A stretch of 64,000 nucleotides of DNA from Bacillus sp. ISL-7 (GTDB lineage Bacteria; Bacillota; Bacilli; Bacillales_B; DSM-18226), in contig NZ_JAGGQW010000040.1 of assembly GCF_018613065.1 (NCBI RefSeq), positions 62,001 through 126,000 on the forward strand, written 5' to 3'. Below, one piece after another: positions 35,581 to 44,991 of the stretch. Numbering within the stretch: the first letter of the stretch is position 1; every line of letters starts with the position of its first letter. Below the pieces are notes generated by a model. That model was not told the DNA's origin, did not search any database, and saw only the letters and a program-made list of their open reading frames with translations. The position numbers and the translations under genes are program-made.

Positions 35581-35610
35581 AAGGATTTGTCTTCGGGCAA
35601 ATCCTTTTTG
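35581..35610 (+). terminator. Terminator of the small gene at 35422
   Basis: AAGGATTTG pairs with CAAATCCTT around TCTTCGGG, followed by TTTGATT. Confidence 0.82.
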
Positions 35611-35674
35611 ATTATTTTCTCTTATATTAACTAATAATATTATTGACTTTATTCAAAAGAAAGGTGGAGCTTAA

Positions 35675-36310
35675 ATGGTACGTGTTTTGTATATCACGGC
35701 ACATCCTCACAATGAAACACAGTCCTATAGTATGGCGGTAGGTAAGGAATTTATTGATAGCTATAAACAAATCAATTCCAACGATGAGGTAATTCATCTT
35801 GATTTGTATAAAGAACATATACCTCACATTGATGCAGATGTGTTTAGCGGCTGGGGGAAACTTCGTTCTGGTCAAAGCTTTGATGAATTAACAGCGGAAG
35901 AAAAGCAAAAGGTTGGCCGGCTTAACGAGTTAAGTGAGCAGTTTGTTAGTGCGGATAAATATGTGTTTGTCACGCCTTTATGGAATTTCTCATTTCCGCC
36001 AATTATGAAGGCATATCTTGATTCTGTAGCAGTTGCGGGAAAAACATTTAAATATACGGAACAGGGCCCCATAGGTCTTTTAACGGATAAAAAAGCATTG
36101 CATATTCAAGCTCGGGGTGGATTTTACTCAGAGGGGCCTGCAGCACAGATGGAAATGGGACACCGATATATCAGTGTGATGATGAGTTTCTTTGGAGTTC
36201 CATCCCTGGAGGGGTTGTTTGTGGAAGGACATAATGCAATGCCTGACAAGGCTGAAGAAATAAAAGAAAATGCGATTGCACGTGCAAGGGATTTTGCACA
36301 TACATTCTAA
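35675..36310 (+). CDS. azoR: FMN-dependent NADH-azoreductase
   Basis: 211 residues with AAAGGTGGA upstream. Flavodoxin-like fold: [20 protein letters not shown] binds the FMN phosphate, [19 protein letters not shown] contacts the isoalloxazine, and [13 protein letters not shown] is the usual third loop. AzoR enzymes reduce azo dyes and quinones with NADH and protect against quinone stress. In Bacillus such genes are often under MhqR or YodB control; no such palindrome is evident here. Confidence 0.92.
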   Translation: MVRVLYITAHPHNETQSYSMAVGKEFIDSYKQINSNDEVIHLDLYKEHIPHIDADVFSGWGKLRSGQSFDELTAEEKQKVGRLNELSEQFVSADKYVFVTPLWNFSFPPIMKAYLDSVAVAGKTFKYTEQGPIGLLTDKKALHIQARGGFYSEGPAAQMEMGHRYISVMMSFFGVPSLEGLFVEGHNAMPDKAEEIKENAIARARDFAHTF

Positions 36311-36330
36311 AAACTTACTTAAGTATAGGT

Positions 36331-36360
36331 AAAGAGACAGATTAAATCTGTCTCTTTTTG
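36331..36360 (+). terminator. Terminator of azoR
   Basis: AAAGAGACAGAT pairs with ATCTGTCTCTTT (12 bp, 3-nt loop), then TT. Confidence 0.88.
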
Positions 36361-36435
36361 TATGAATTTTGCCAAGTATTCCCTCAATTTATCCTGTATA
36401 CTAAAAATATATTTATGAAGGAGGAATTGTAAACA

Positions 36436-37221
36436 ATGGAGTTGAATTTAACTGGTAAAACAGCTTTGGTGGTTGCTTCCAGCCAGGGCTTAGGGTTTGC
36501 AATAGCTGAACGATTAGTAAGAGAGGGAGCAAATGTTATGATTTCTGGCCGGGAAGAGGAAAAGCTGAAACAAAAAGCAAGTCAGCTTGAATCTCTTGGT
36601 ATGGGAAAAGTAGCCTACCAAAAAACTGATATAACTAATGTAAACGACATTAATCAGCTGGTAAAAGTAACAGCAGAATCGTTTCAACGAATTGATATAC
36701 TAGTTAATAATGCTGGAGGGCCTCCTGCAGGGGCGTTTGAGGAGTTAACAGATGAGGAATGGCAGAAGTCCTTTGAATTGAATTTATTATCATATGTTCG
36801 AATGATCCGAGCTTCTTTGCCCTATTTAAAAGAGCAGGGCGGGAAAATTTTGAACACCGCCTCTACTTCGATTAAAGAACCAATTCCAGGCTTAATACTC
36901 TCGAATACCTTTCGGACGGGAATAGTTGGACTAGCAAAAACTCTTGCTTTAGAACTGGCTCAATATAATATTCTTATTAATACCATTGCTCCTGGCCGGA
37001 TTGCAACTGACCGCGTCAATCATTTAGATCAAGTAAATGCAGATAAACTTGGAGTCGATCGGGAAGCTATCGCATTGCAAGTAAAGGAAGGAATTCCATT
37101 AAAGAGATACGGAACACCAGAGGAATTTGCAAATGTTGCAGCTTTCCTATTATCTGATGCTAATTCCTATATGACAGGCAGTTCATTTTTAGTAGATGGA
37201 GGGATGATCAAAGCGATATAA
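36436..37221 (+). CDS. SDR-family oxidoreductase without the usual YxxxK
   Basis: 261 residues, AAGGAGGA upstream. A classical Rossmann start (TALVVASSQGLGFAIAERL), NNAGG near 90 and DGG at the end place it in the short-chain dehydrogenases. At the active site the Ser is present (NTASTSIKEP), but LSNTFRTGIVGLAKTLALEL stands where Tyr-x3-Lys should be. A group of '3-oxoacyl-ACP reductase-like' SDRs shares this LSN(T/A)xR pattern. Activity on a normal SDR substrate is therefore uncertain; NAD(P) binding is likely. Confidence 0.85.
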   Translation: MELNLTGKTALVVASSQGLGFAIAERLVREGANVMISGREEEKLKQKASQLESLGMGKVAYQKTDITNVNDINQLVKVTAESFQRIDILVNNAGGPPAGAFEELTDEEWQKSFELNLLSYVRMIRASLPYLKEQGGKILNTASTSIKEPIPGLILSNTFRTGIVGLAKTLALELAQYNILINTIAPGRIATDRVNHLDQVNADKLGVDREAIALQVKEGIPLKRYGTPEEFANVAAFLLSDANSYMTGSSFLVDGGMIKAI

Positions 37222-37302
37222 TAACTTTCCTATATTAACCTTTCTTTACGTTTATTACCCATGTATTTTGGCTATGGTAAAAATATTAAGGGAGTGTTAT
37301 AG

Positions 37303-37776
37303 ATGCTGAAAAATATTCGATTCATTACTGTATTGATCCTAATAGTATGCAGTTCTTCTCTGCTAAGCGGCTGTAATTTGCTTTTTTCCAATGAATTAAT
37401 TGTAAACCGCTATGCCGACGCCTTGTTAACAAAAAATAATGAACTTCAATTCCGTTTTCGAATTAACAATGAAATATTAGCAGGGCAACAATTATATAAG
37501 GTGAAAGTTACTATTCACGATGACAAATTAGCTTCTGCAATCGGTAAACGAGAAATAGTGTACGGAGAAGATCAAGTGTTGAACGGTGAATATTTAGAAG
37601 TAAAAGGAAAAGGTGAGAAATATATTTTTATGGATCCGTTGCCCCTAAGAGAAGATTTACATATTCTTGACCTTAAAAACATGATTGAAAAGGATAATGC
37701 TGTTTCGATTGAAGTATTTAATAATCAAGAAGTATTCGGTCGTGCCTATTTAACAAATTTTTCTTCAGAGTTATAA
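37303..37776 (+). CDS. Hypothetical lipoprotein
   Basis: 157 residues. An N-terminal signal ends in the lipobox LLSGC (residues 20-24), so the mature protein is anchored by a lipidated cysteine on the outer face of the membrane. The rest is beta-rich without a recognised domain (LQFRFRINNEILAGQQLYKV). RBS is GGGAGTG. A U-tailed hairpin at 37846-37877 ends the transcript. Confidence 0.8.
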   Translation: MLKNIRFITVLILIVCSSSLLSGCNLLFSNELIVNRYADALLTKNNELQFRFRINNEILAGQQLYKVKVTIHDDKLASAIGKREIVYGEDQVLNGEYLEVKGKGEKYIFMDPLPLREDLHILDLKNMIEKDNAVSIEVFNNQEVFGRAYLTNFSSEL

Positions 37777-37845
37777 AAAGTGATTATGTTCTCGTTTGAA
37801 AGGACAAAATATATTTGTGCATAACTTTGGAGATGGAGCACGAAG

Positions 37846-37877
37846 ACCGGAGCGACTGGGACGTTCCGGTTTTTTTA
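37846..37877 (+). terminator. Terminator of the lipoprotein gene
   Basis: ACCGGA-n-CG pairs with CG-n-TCCGGT, followed by seven T residues. Confidence 0.85.
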
Positions 37878-37951
37878 TGCATAATTTTTTATCAAACAAA
37901 ATTTTAATGCTAAAATATATAAGGAAAATTCCAAAGAGAGGGAAGATTATT

Positions 37952-38830
37952 TTGCTTACTCCAGAAAATACGGTAATTGGATTTATTGGCACAGGTGTAA
38001 TGGGAAAAAGTATGGCAGGACATTTATTAAAGGCGGGCTACTCTGCAGTTGTTTATTCAAGGACAAAGGAAAAAGCACAAGACCTATTGGATAAAGGCGC
38101 AGACTGGGCCGCAACGCCGAAAGAGGTAGCTGAAAAAGCATCTATAACTTTCACTATGGTCGGCTATCCAACCGATGTGGAGGAAATATATTTCGGCGAA
38201 AATGGCTTAATTCAAAATGGAACATCTGGAAGCTATCTTATCGATATGACAACCTCTTCTCCGTCACTTGCCATTAAAATTTATGAACAGGCTAAAAGGA
38301 AAGGAATTCAGGCGATTGATGCACCTGTTTCTGGTGGAGATGTAGGTGCAAAGGAAGCTAAGCTCTCCATCATGGCTGGCGGTGAAAGTGAAGCGTTTGA
38401 AGAGGTTCGTCCTATATTGGAGTTGCTTGGAACTAACGTGGTCTACCAAGGCAAACCAGGTGCTGGACAGCATACAAAAATGTGCAATCAAATTGCAATT
38501 GCTTCAAACATGATGGGTGTTTGTGAAGCAATTATATATGCTGAAAAAGCTGGGCTAGATCCAGAAAATGTCCTGAAAAGTATTACAACTGGAGCTGCTG
38601 GAAGCTGGTCTCTTAGCAATCTTGCACCAAGAATGTTAGCCGGAAATTTTGAACCTGGTTTTTACATAAAGCATTTTATAAAGGATATGAAAATAGCGAT
38701 AAATGAAGCTGAACGAATGGGAATGGAAGTACCAGGTCTCTCATTAGCTAAATCTTTATACGACCAATTAGCCGAAATGGGAGAAGAAAATAGCGGCACA
38801 CATGCGCTTTATAAATATTGGAAGAACTAA
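37952..38830 (+). CDS. ykwC: NAD-dependent beta-hydroxyacid dehydrogenase (YkwC-like)
   Basis: 292 residues from TTG 37952 (GAGGGAAG upstream). The frame is open further left but passes through the preceding terminator. NAD motif GFIGTGVMGKSMAGHLLKAG, substrate-binding DAPVSGGDVGAKEAKLSIMAGG and catalytic lysine in GAGQHTKMCNQ define the 3-hydroxyisobutyrate dehydrogenase family. The exact substrate of YkwC is not established. The gene position before patA matches the B. subtilis order. Confidence 0.9.
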   Translation: MLTPENTVIGFIGTGVMGKSMAGHLLKAGYSAVVYSRTKEKAQDLLDKGADWAATPKEVAEKASITFTMVGYPTDVEEIYFGENGLIQNGTSGSYLIDMTTSSPSLAIKIYEQAKRKGIQAIDAPVSGGDVGAKEAKLSIMAGGESEAFEEVRPILELLGTNVVYQGKPGAGQHTKMCNQIAIASNMMGVCEAIIYAEKAGLDPENVLKSITTGAAGSWSLSNLAPRMLAGNFEPGFYIKHFIKDMKIAINEAERMGMEVPGLSLAKSLYDQLAEMGEENSGTHALYKYWKN

Positions 38831-38834
38831 TAGT

Positions 38835-38865
38835 TGAATAAATTCCTCCTATCTTCTTGAAACTA
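38835..38865 (+). promoter_or_regulatory. Possible sigma-G (forespore) promoter
   Basis: TGAATA (38835-38840), 18 bp, GAAACTA (38859-38865). This is a perfect sigma-G -35 and five of seven matches to the CATACTA -10, with allowed spacing. It lies 33 bp before the SASP-like gene. Confidence 0.5.
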
Positions 38866-38897
38866 TAAGAGAAACCTTGAATTAGGAGGAATTGTTA

Positions 38898-39077
38898 ATG
38901 GCTAAAAGGACAAAAAAGAACGACGCGAAACAAAAAAACAAAAAGGGGTTTGATTCTGCAGTAGCGAACGAAGAATTCGCCAATGAATTCGGATCAGCTG
39001 CAGCAAATCAAGCACATAAAGAAAAGGCTAAAAAAGAAAAGGCTCCAAAAAACAATGGGAAATATAAAGGCCAATAA
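38898..39077 (+). CDS. Small basic protein, SASP-like
   Basis: 59 residues from ATG 38898 with AGGAGGA 7 bp upstream. Lysine-rich ends flank NEEFANEFGSAAANQ, which recalls the NEEFANE segment of SspO and the EFGTEFASE repeats of gamma-type small acid-soluble spore proteins. The possible sigma-G promoter supports a forespore product. The assignment to a particular Ssp family is not certain. Confidence 0.55.
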   Translation: MAKRTKKNDAKQKNKKGFDSAVANEEFANEFGSAAANQAHKEKAKKEKAPKNNGKYKGQ

Positions 39078-39090
39078 TTTTTAAAATTAA

Positions 39091-39115
39091 TACCCTCACA
39101 TTAAATGTGAGGGTA
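39091..39115. terminator. Bidirectional hairpin, SASP-like gene / patA
   Basis: TACCCTCACAT pairs with ATGTGAGGGTA (11 bp, 3-nt loop) between convergent genes; the tails are only moderately T-rich. Confidence 0.7.
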
Positions 39116-39123
39116 AAATTCGT

Positions 39124-40278
39124 TTATTTCCAATTTCGTAAATATTGTTCCAGCCGATTTAGGCCAAGTTCTAATAATTCTATAGAACAAGCAAACGATA
39201 ACCGGAAATAGCCTTCTCCATATTCAGAAAAAGCACTGCCTGGTACGACGGCCACTTTTGTTTCTTGAACAAGCTTAAGGGCAAAATCAAAGCTGCTTAA
39301 TGCGATGGTATCAGGAATTTTCACAAAGAAATAAAACGCTCCATCCGGTTTGACGGCATCAAGTCCCATAGCAGATAATCGCTTGAAAACATAATCCCTT
39401 CTTTTTAAATATTCCTTTTTCATCACAAGCGCATCATCAATACCTGTTGTAACGGCCGCCAAAGCTGCCTTCTGCGCAATCGAAGTGGCACAAGATATAT
39501 TATATTGATGGACTTTTAAAATATGTTTGGTGATACCTTCAGGTGCAAATAAAAAGCCAATTCTCCATCCTGTCATTGAGTGGGACTTGGATAACCCATT
39601 TATTACAATGGTTTGTTCTTTTAGAAAGGAAGCAATCGATTGATGTGGCTGATCATAAGTAAGTTCGCTGTATATTTCATCAGCAAGGATAAAGATATCT
39701 TTATTCTTAATATATTCTGCTATTTCTCTTAGCTCTGACTCTGAGAGACTGACTCCAGTCGGGTTCGAAGGGTATGGGAGTACAATGCAGCGAGTTTTCT
39801 CGGTAATAAATGGTTTGATCATTTCTAATGTAAAGCGAAACTGGTTTCGCCGAATATCGACATGCACTGGAGTTGCCCCCATCATTCGAATAATTGGTTC
39901 ATAGCCTGGATAAATTGGACCAGGTAATATGACCTCGGAACCTTCTATTAAAATAGACCGAAAAGCAATATCAATTGCCTCGCTTGCCCCTGCAGTAACA
40001 ATCACTTCTGATTCAGGCTTATAATGCAAGCCATATTTTTTTTCTACAAAATTGCACGCCGCTTCCCTTAATTCAATCGTCCCTGCATTATGTGTATAGG
40101 AAGTAAAGTTTTGTTCAATTGCTGCAATAGCTGCATTTTTTACATGTTCTGGGGTCGGGAAATCAGGTTGTCCAATTGTAAATGAAATCAGGTCATCAAC
40201 ATGCGCAACCATATTAAAAAACTTTCTAATTCCCGAGATTTCTATATCTTTTACTCGTTGATTAATTAAATGCTCCAA
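39124..40278 (-). CDS. patA: N-acetyl-LL-diaminopimelate aminotransferase PatA
   Basis: 384 residues, fold-type I PLP aminotransferase. PLP lysine is in NGLSKSHSMTGWRIG; LPYPSNPTG and ILADEIYSEL supply the conserved Asn, Asp and Tyr; the final arginine is in YFRLSFA. In Bacillus PatA makes N-acetyl-LL-diaminopimelate from N-acetyl-amino-oxopimelate, the step between DapH and DapL. Those two genes lie at 48.5-50.4 kb here, so the acetylase route to DAP and lysine is complete in this window. Confidence 0.92.
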   Translation of the reverse strand: MEHLINQRVKDIEISGIRKFFNMVAHVDDLISFTIGQPDFPTPEHVKNAAIAAIEQNFTSYTHNAGTIELREAACNFVEKKYGLHYKPESEVIVTAGASEAIDIAFRSILIEGSEVILPGPIYPGYEPIIRMMGATPVHVDIRRNQFRFTLEMIKPFITEKTRCIVLPYPSNPTGVSLSESELREIAEYIKNKDIFILADEIYSELTYDQPHQSIASFLKEQTIVINGLSKSHSMTGWRIGFLFAPEGITKHILKVHQYNISCATSIAQKAALAAVTTGIDDALVMKKEYLKRRDYVFKRLSAMGLDAVKPDGAFYFFVKIPDTIALSSFDFALKLVQETKVAVVPGSAFSEYGEGYFRLSFACSIELLELGLNRLEQYLRNWK

Positions 40279-40366
40279 TATTGTCCATCCTTCCGACTGG
40301 GTTTAATCTGTTATGAATATAATGATTATAGACTATTTTTAGCTAAAGTTACCACCATGTAGAAAT

Positions 40367-40401
40367 AAAAAACGATCTGAGTTTTTCTCAAATCGTTTTT
40401 T
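40367..40401. terminator. Terminator of the small Cys-rich gene
   Basis: AAAAAACGAT-n-TGAG pairs with CTCA-n-ATCGTTTTTT; symmetric, can work on both strands. Confidence 0.8.
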
Positions 40402-40435
40402 GGGGAAGGGGAGTTTTAATTCAAATTAAAGTGTT

Positions 40436-40636
40436 TTAATAACCATAGTCCCAGTCAACTTCGTCCTCGTGCCAAAAAACTGGTGACACAAAACCAAAAT
40501 TAACTACTTTATTTTCGAGCTTGCAATTACATTTCTCGCAGCCACATTGCTCTTTAATTTCTTCATAAATAGAATAATCAACATCTTCAATAAATGTAAC
40601 ATTTTGTTCCTGAAAAAGAATCGCTGTTCCTTTCAT
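40436..40636 (-). CDS. Small hypothetical protein with a cysteine cluster
   Basis: 66 residues, ATG 40636, AGAGGTG upstream. The central EQCGCEKCNCKLEN has four cysteines as C-x-C-x2-C-x-C, likely a metal site. The C-terminus is acidic and aromatic (FWHEDEVDWDYGY). The family was not recognised. It has its own terminator. Confidence 0.6.
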   Translation of the reverse strand: MKGTAILFQEQNVTFIEDVDYSIYEEIKEQCGCEKCNCKLENKVVNFGFVSPVFWHEDEVDWDYGY

Positions 40637-40792
40637 TTCTCAAGCACCTCTTTTGAAATTATAATCAACTTAAGACTATTTGACTTATAACTGTATTTTA
40701 AATCCACATTTATTAACAGTCTATATAATAGTGATATTGTTCACAAAATCATCACGAAGCATTAGCAAAAGTAATCCAGATTTATAAATCAA

Positions 40793-40819
40793 AAAAAGCC
40801 CAGCTTGAGCTGGCTTTTT
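40793..40819 (-). terminator. Terminator of ykyB
   Basis: AAAAAGC-n-CCAG with CTGGCTTTTT, one bulged base; T-rich on either strand. Confidence 0.72.
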
Positions 40820-40828
40820 CAGTTCTTT

Positions 40829-41305
40829 TTAGGAGTATCTTTCTCCTAATTTTTTAAAAATAGGCTTTTGGTAAGTTTTGCTCTTTTTATGATTGCTTGG
40901 GGGTTGATCTAGTTCTGAGATTCCAGTATATAGTTGAAGTAATGCTTTTGCTGAATTAAGTGAGAGTGTTGCCTTTGGATTTCGTACCCGTTCATCTAAT
41001 TTCCCAAAATGAGGTAGTTCGAGAAAATCTGATTTAGTTGGAGGAATATGAAATGTGTATCTTCCACATTCAACAAGCACATCTGACTGCTGCTGACTAT
41101 TACGCGGATTTCCAGAAAAATGAAGACCAACTTTTTTTGCCTTGCCTTCTTCAATCAATTTTTTTAATGATTCTTGTTTCAATTTGTACAATAATTTGGG
41201 ATTTGTAGCCGTTTTTGCATGGCGATTCACAATAAAGATAGCTTGAGCGAGGTTTTCGATGGTTAGATTTAGATTTATTAGGGGGCCTTTCTGATCATAA
41301 TTCAA
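40829..41305 (-). CDS. ykyB: YkyB family protein
   Basis: 158 residues. ENLAQAIFIVNRHAKTATNPK and the LHFSGNPRNSQQQSDVLVECG segment are characteristic of YkyB, a conserved Bacillus protein of unknown role. Basic C-terminus (HKKSKTYQKPIFKKLGERY). It lies next to ykuE as in B. subtilis. Confidence 0.88.
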   Translation of the reverse strand: MNYDQKGPLINLNLTIENLAQAIFIVNRHAKTATNPKLLYKLKQESLKKLIEEGKAKKVGLHFSGNPRNSQQQSDVLVECGRYTFHIPPTKSDFLELPHFGKLDERVRNPKATLSLNSAKALLQLYTGISELDQPPSNHKKSKTYQKPIFKKLGERYS

Positions 41306-41528
41306 AATATGTTCTCCCTTCAGTTATATAAAACATCTATATTATACCCCTTTTTTTAAGAAATAGGAATAAAACAGTGCGTCTTTTTGGCTATTATGAT
41401 AAGAAAATTATAAAAATTCTTCTAATCTTAGGAATAAAAGAGAATTTAGGATGTTAACTTAATCCTACACTATAAAAAGAATAAATAGAAACTTTATAAT
41501 CATTATGTTCGAAAGGTTATTTCGTTTT

Positions 41529-42401
41529 CTACTTTTCTGATTTTAGAGTAAAGACAGTTAATTCAGGTTTTGACATAAAGCGAAAAGGGAGACGTGTTGT
41601 TCCAATTCCTCTATTTACATATAGTGAGAGGGGATTATGCTCGCCGATTGAATAAAGACCCTCTGGATATATTTTTCCAAAGGGAGGAGTCACAAGAGCC
41701 CCCAAAAATGGGATTTTAATCTGTCCTCCATGGCTATGACCACTTAGCTGCCATTGGACTGGATACAATGAAGCTGTTTCTGCAAGATCGGGTGCATGGG
41801 ATAATAATATTTTAAACGAATTTTTAGGCACATTTTTTAATGTCAAAGATATATTAGGATTCCCTAGCATCACATCATCAATCCCAAGCAGATAGATTAT
41901 GCTTCCATCACTTAATTTAATTGGTGCTGAATCATTCAAAAGCACGGAAAAATCAGTCGTTTCCATAATATTCCGGTAAATATCAGAGCCATAGCCGCCA
42001 TGATCATGATTACCAAAAATGCAGTATTTTCCAAGCGGAGCCTGTAATTTCTTCAAAATAGGCATCAGTTTATTAATTTCTGTATATTGGTTTGGCTCGT
42101 CCATTAAATCTCCAGTAAATAAAATAATGTCTGGCTTAAGACTATTAATTTTATTAACTAATTGATTAAATTGATGAAGATTATATTGAAAACCAAGGTG
42201 GGTATCACTAAATTGAATCATTTTTATTCCATCAAAGCTGTTAGGGATTAGTGGATGTTTGATTTGAAGTTCTTGAATATCGAGTAATGAGGGTTCAATT
42301 CGATTAGCATAAAGATAACCTCCCGAACTTAATCCGAGAACGGTAAGAAATGAACCCAGTGTTCGTTTTAGAAAGGTTCTCCTCGTCTGATTTTTAGCCA
42401 T
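41529..42401 (-). CDS. ykuE: Tat-exported metallophosphoesterase YkuE
   Basis: 290 residues from ATG 42401 (a TTG 12 bases earlier is possible). The N-terminus has a twin-arginine motif (NQTRRTFLKRTLG) and a hydrophobic stretch, so it is exported folded by Tat. Calcineurin-type metal ligands: FSDTHLG, FTGDLMDE, FGNHDHG, LSHAPD and SGHSHGGQ. B. subtilis YkuE is a Tat substrate secreted by TatAyCy. It is likely a wall-associated phosphodiesterase; its substrate is unknown. Confidence 0.92.
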   Translation of the reverse strand: MAKNQTRRTFLKRTLGSFLTVLGLSSGGYLYANRIEPSLLDIQELQIKHPLIPNSFDGIKMIQFSDTHLGFQYNLHQFNQLVNKINSLKPDIILFTGDLMDEPNQYTEINKLMPILKKLQAPLGKYCIFGNHDHGGYGSDIYRNIMETTDFSVLLNDSAPIKLSDGSIIYLLGIDDVMLGNPNISLTLKNVPKNSFKILLSHAPDLAETASLYPVQWQLSGHSHGGQIKIPFLGALVTPPFGKIYPEGLYSIGEHNPLSLYVNRGIGTTRLPFRFMSKPELTVFTLKSEK

Positions 42402-42535
42402 TTTTTCAACCAACCTATCTTTTATTCACCTTCTATAAAAAGAAGGGTCCCTTTGTATTTTCTTTAAAAACTTTCGATAATGCAAGTGAAAAGGTCCTTG
42501 GTATGTTCTTATTCAAAAAAAATTAAAACATGCAT

Positions 42536-42564
42536 AAAAAGCAGCCAACAATGTGGCTGCTTTT
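42536..42564 (-). terminator. Terminator of the C39-like lipoprotein gene
   Basis: AGCAGCCA pairs with TGGCTGCT (8 bp), flanked by A5 on the left and T on the right. Confidence 0.82.
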
Positions 42565-42565
42565 C

Positions 42566-43411
42566 CTACTTATAGCTTACGGCACGGCTTTTTAATGCTT
42601 TCCAAGAAGAAATAAATTGTTGTTTACCTACTCTTACTTGTTTTTTACCAGAAAGTGGATCGTTTAAATAGACATATTTCGTGTCATAACCAACTAAAAC
42701 GACAGCATGTAAATCAAGTGGTGTTTTAATGTATTGTTTCCCGTGATACCAGCCCTCCCAACGGTCTGGAAGACGGTAATCCCCGGTTGTCCATACAACC
42801 ACTGGATACCCTGCAGAAACATGCTCTAAGACCCTGTCAAATGGCATATTTGTTAAATTAATTGCTCTTCCAGGGAGCTTTTGGTTGATTAGGGCAATCA
42901 TCGGTTGGTCAAATACTGCATACCCTGCTCTTCTGCCTGTCATATCCCCAACAAAACCATCTGCTGGGTTTCCCCAACGTACTATATCTCCCTTTGGAGA
43001 TCTGATAAGCGGGTCTACATCCTTCCGTATAGACCGGTATAGATCCATTTTACTTGTTTTAACGCCTGCAAAATTTAGCACCATTGCTAGGCTTGTGACT
43101 TCACAGCCGTATCTAAGTTCAGGGTTTTGCTTAATTAATACCACATTTAGCATAGCAGAATTCTTTTTGGGAGTAGTGCTAACTGAATCACTCTTATTGA
43201 CTTCATTTTTTCCATAAATCACTTGTTGATTAAGTTCTTTTATTGTATATCGGTTATTTTCAAAAACGACAGATGATCTGGATTGAGTTTTCTCTTTCAC
43301 GGATATCGTGGAAAGAGGCTGTTTACTTTCTGTCCTGGAATGTGTATCAGCATTAAAGTGGCTGCATCCCAGCATGGGAAGGATCGAGGCTAATAAGCAA
43401 AGTTTTTTCAA
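42566..43411 (-). CDS. C39-like peptidase lipoprotein
   Basis: 281 residues. A short signal peptide ends in lipobox PMLGC (residues 12-16). Residues 30-100 are a low-complexity linker. The C-terminal domain shows the papain-like C39 pattern: catalytic Cys in ELRYGCEVTSLAMVL, His in LDLHAVVLVGYDTKYV, and NDPLSG. YvpB-like C39_2 proteins are extracellular cysteine peptidases of unknown target, possibly acting on wall or surface peptides. Confidence 0.85.
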   Translation of the reverse strand: MKKLCLLASILPMLGCSHFNADTHSRTESKQPLSTISVKEKTQSRSSVVFENNRYTIKELNQQVIYGKNEVNKSDSVSTTPKKNSAMLNVVLIKQNPELRYGCEVTSLAMVLNFAGVKTSKMDLYRSIRKDVDPLIRSPKGDIVRWGNPADGFVGDMTGRRAGYAVFDQPMIALINQKLPGRAINLTNMPFDRVLEHVSAGYPVVVWTTGDYRLPDRWEGWYHGKQYIKTPLDLHAVVLVGYDTKYVYLNDPLSGKKQVRVGKQQFISSWKALKSRAVSYK

Positions 43412-43550
43412 AACTTATCCTCCTTATAGAACAGCGTAGGTATAGGATATGATTGTTTATAAGCGACTATAATGGTATCCTTTTGGAAAAGAACGAGAAT
43501 CCGTCGTTTTGCGTATGGTATAATGAGAAAAAAATTTTGGAGGTACTTGG

Positions 43551-44762
43551 ATGGATGCATTGGAAATACTATCGGATCTTGAAAATGTATTTCCCTATTT
43601 TCAACCGATTATTAGTGCCGATGAACAACGCGTAATTGCCTATGAGGTATTGGGGAGATATGAATCAGAAGGGAAAATCATCAGTTTAGGGGCCTTTTTT
43701 CAGGATGATCAAATTCCTGATGAATATAAGTTTGAAGTGGACTTGTTATTAGTCAAGTTGGCACTTGAAAAAGCGTTAAAGCTTGATGAGGATGTAAGTA
43801 TTTTTCTGAATCGGAATGCTGATTTATTAATGTATGGACATGGTGAACCTTTTTTACAAGAGCTACTTGCGTTTGAAAAAAAGGGCTTGATGTTAAATCG
43901 AATTGTTCTGGAAATTTCAGATCGAAATTATACTGGGGATTTAGACCAATTTGATCACTTATTGCAATATTATCGAACATATGGGATTAAAATAGCGATA
44001 GCAAGAATTGACAGTGAAAGTAACTATTTTGAACGAATAGGTCAACTTGAACCAGATATACTGAAAATTAACCTACAAGCCTTAAAATCGACGTCAACTG
44101 GTATAAATTATCACGATGTCTTGTTTACATTGTCTCTTTTGGCACGAAAAATTGGTGCCACACTCTTGTTTGAAAATATTGAGATGAGCTACCAACTGCA
44201 GTTTGCATGGAAAAATGGCGGTCGTTATTATCAAGGTTATTATTTACACCCGCCAGCAGCAGAGTTCATTCAACGTGATTTCCTAAAGGATCGCTTAAAA
44301 GAGAAGTTTCATGACTTTATCTCATATGAAAAAAAGAAATTAGAAGCAGTTTATACCACTGCAGAATTTTTTCAAGCCAAAGTCCAAGAAATTGTGATTA
44401 AGAACAGAAATGCAACATATCAAAACCTTTTCCAAGTACTAATAAAAGAATTGGATCAGATTGCCTTTAGAATGTATGTTTGTGATGAAGATGGCTTCCA
44501 GAAATCTGCTAATATCTTTAAAGAAAAAGAGGGCTGGATCACTCAATCCGAGTACATTCAAAAAAATTGGAGCTGGCGTCCTTACTTTTTAGAAAATATT
44601 ATCAAAATGAGAAATGAACGAAAAGGAATCTTATCTGATTTATATTGTGATATTGATACTGGGGAAACAATTCGTACTTTTTCATTCCCAATGAATGGGG
44701 AAGATTATTTGTTTATCGATATATCCTATCAATATTTATTCCAACATGACCAATTACTTTAA
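43551..44762 (+). CDS. ykuI: EAL-domain c-di-GMP-binding protein YkuI
   Basis: 403 residues, TTGGAGGT upstream. Residues 1-250 form an EAL domain in which the signature reads EVLGR, with FLNRNAD, LEISDR and IDS at later metal positions. The C-terminal third is a PAS-like/GAF-like domain (YQNLFQVLIKELDQIAFRMYV). B. subtilis YkuI binds c-di-GMP but its hydrolysis is weak or absent; it is linked to zinc and exopolysaccharide regulation. Cytoplasmic. Confidence 0.92.
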   Translation: MDALEILSDLENVFPYFQPIISADEQRVIAYEVLGRYESEGKIISLGAFFQDDQIPDEYKFEVDLLLVKLALEKALKLDEDVSIFLNRNADLLMYGHGEPFLQELLAFEKKGLMLNRIVLEISDRNYTGDLDQFDHLLQYYRTYGIKIAIARIDSESNYFERIGQLEPDILKINLQALKSTSTGINYHDVLFTLSLLARKIGATLLFENIEMSYQLQFAWKNGGRYYQGYYLHPPAAEFIQRDFLKDRLKEKFHDFISYEKKKLEAVYTTAEFFQAKVQEIVIKNRNATYQNLFQVLIKELDQIAFRMYVCDEDGFQKSANIFKEKEGWITQSEYIQKNWSWRPYFLENIIKMRNERKGILSDLYCDIDTGETIRTFSFPMNGEDYLFIDISYQYLFQHDQLL

Positions 44763-44991
44763 AATGCACTGAATTTGCTATCTTTTAGCTTCTTTTTAGG
44801 GAAGTGTATTAAAAAATTCCTTATTTTTTTATTTTTACTTGGACAAATGGACAACGTTATTTTATTCTTTTAATATTGGCATATTAATTATGCGGTTGGA
44901 AAATTATGAAAGTAATCCAATCGGATAGAAAAATGCCAAATGAGAAACATAATTGTAGATGTTTGTTTGGGTTTGAAAGGAGACGGAGCAT

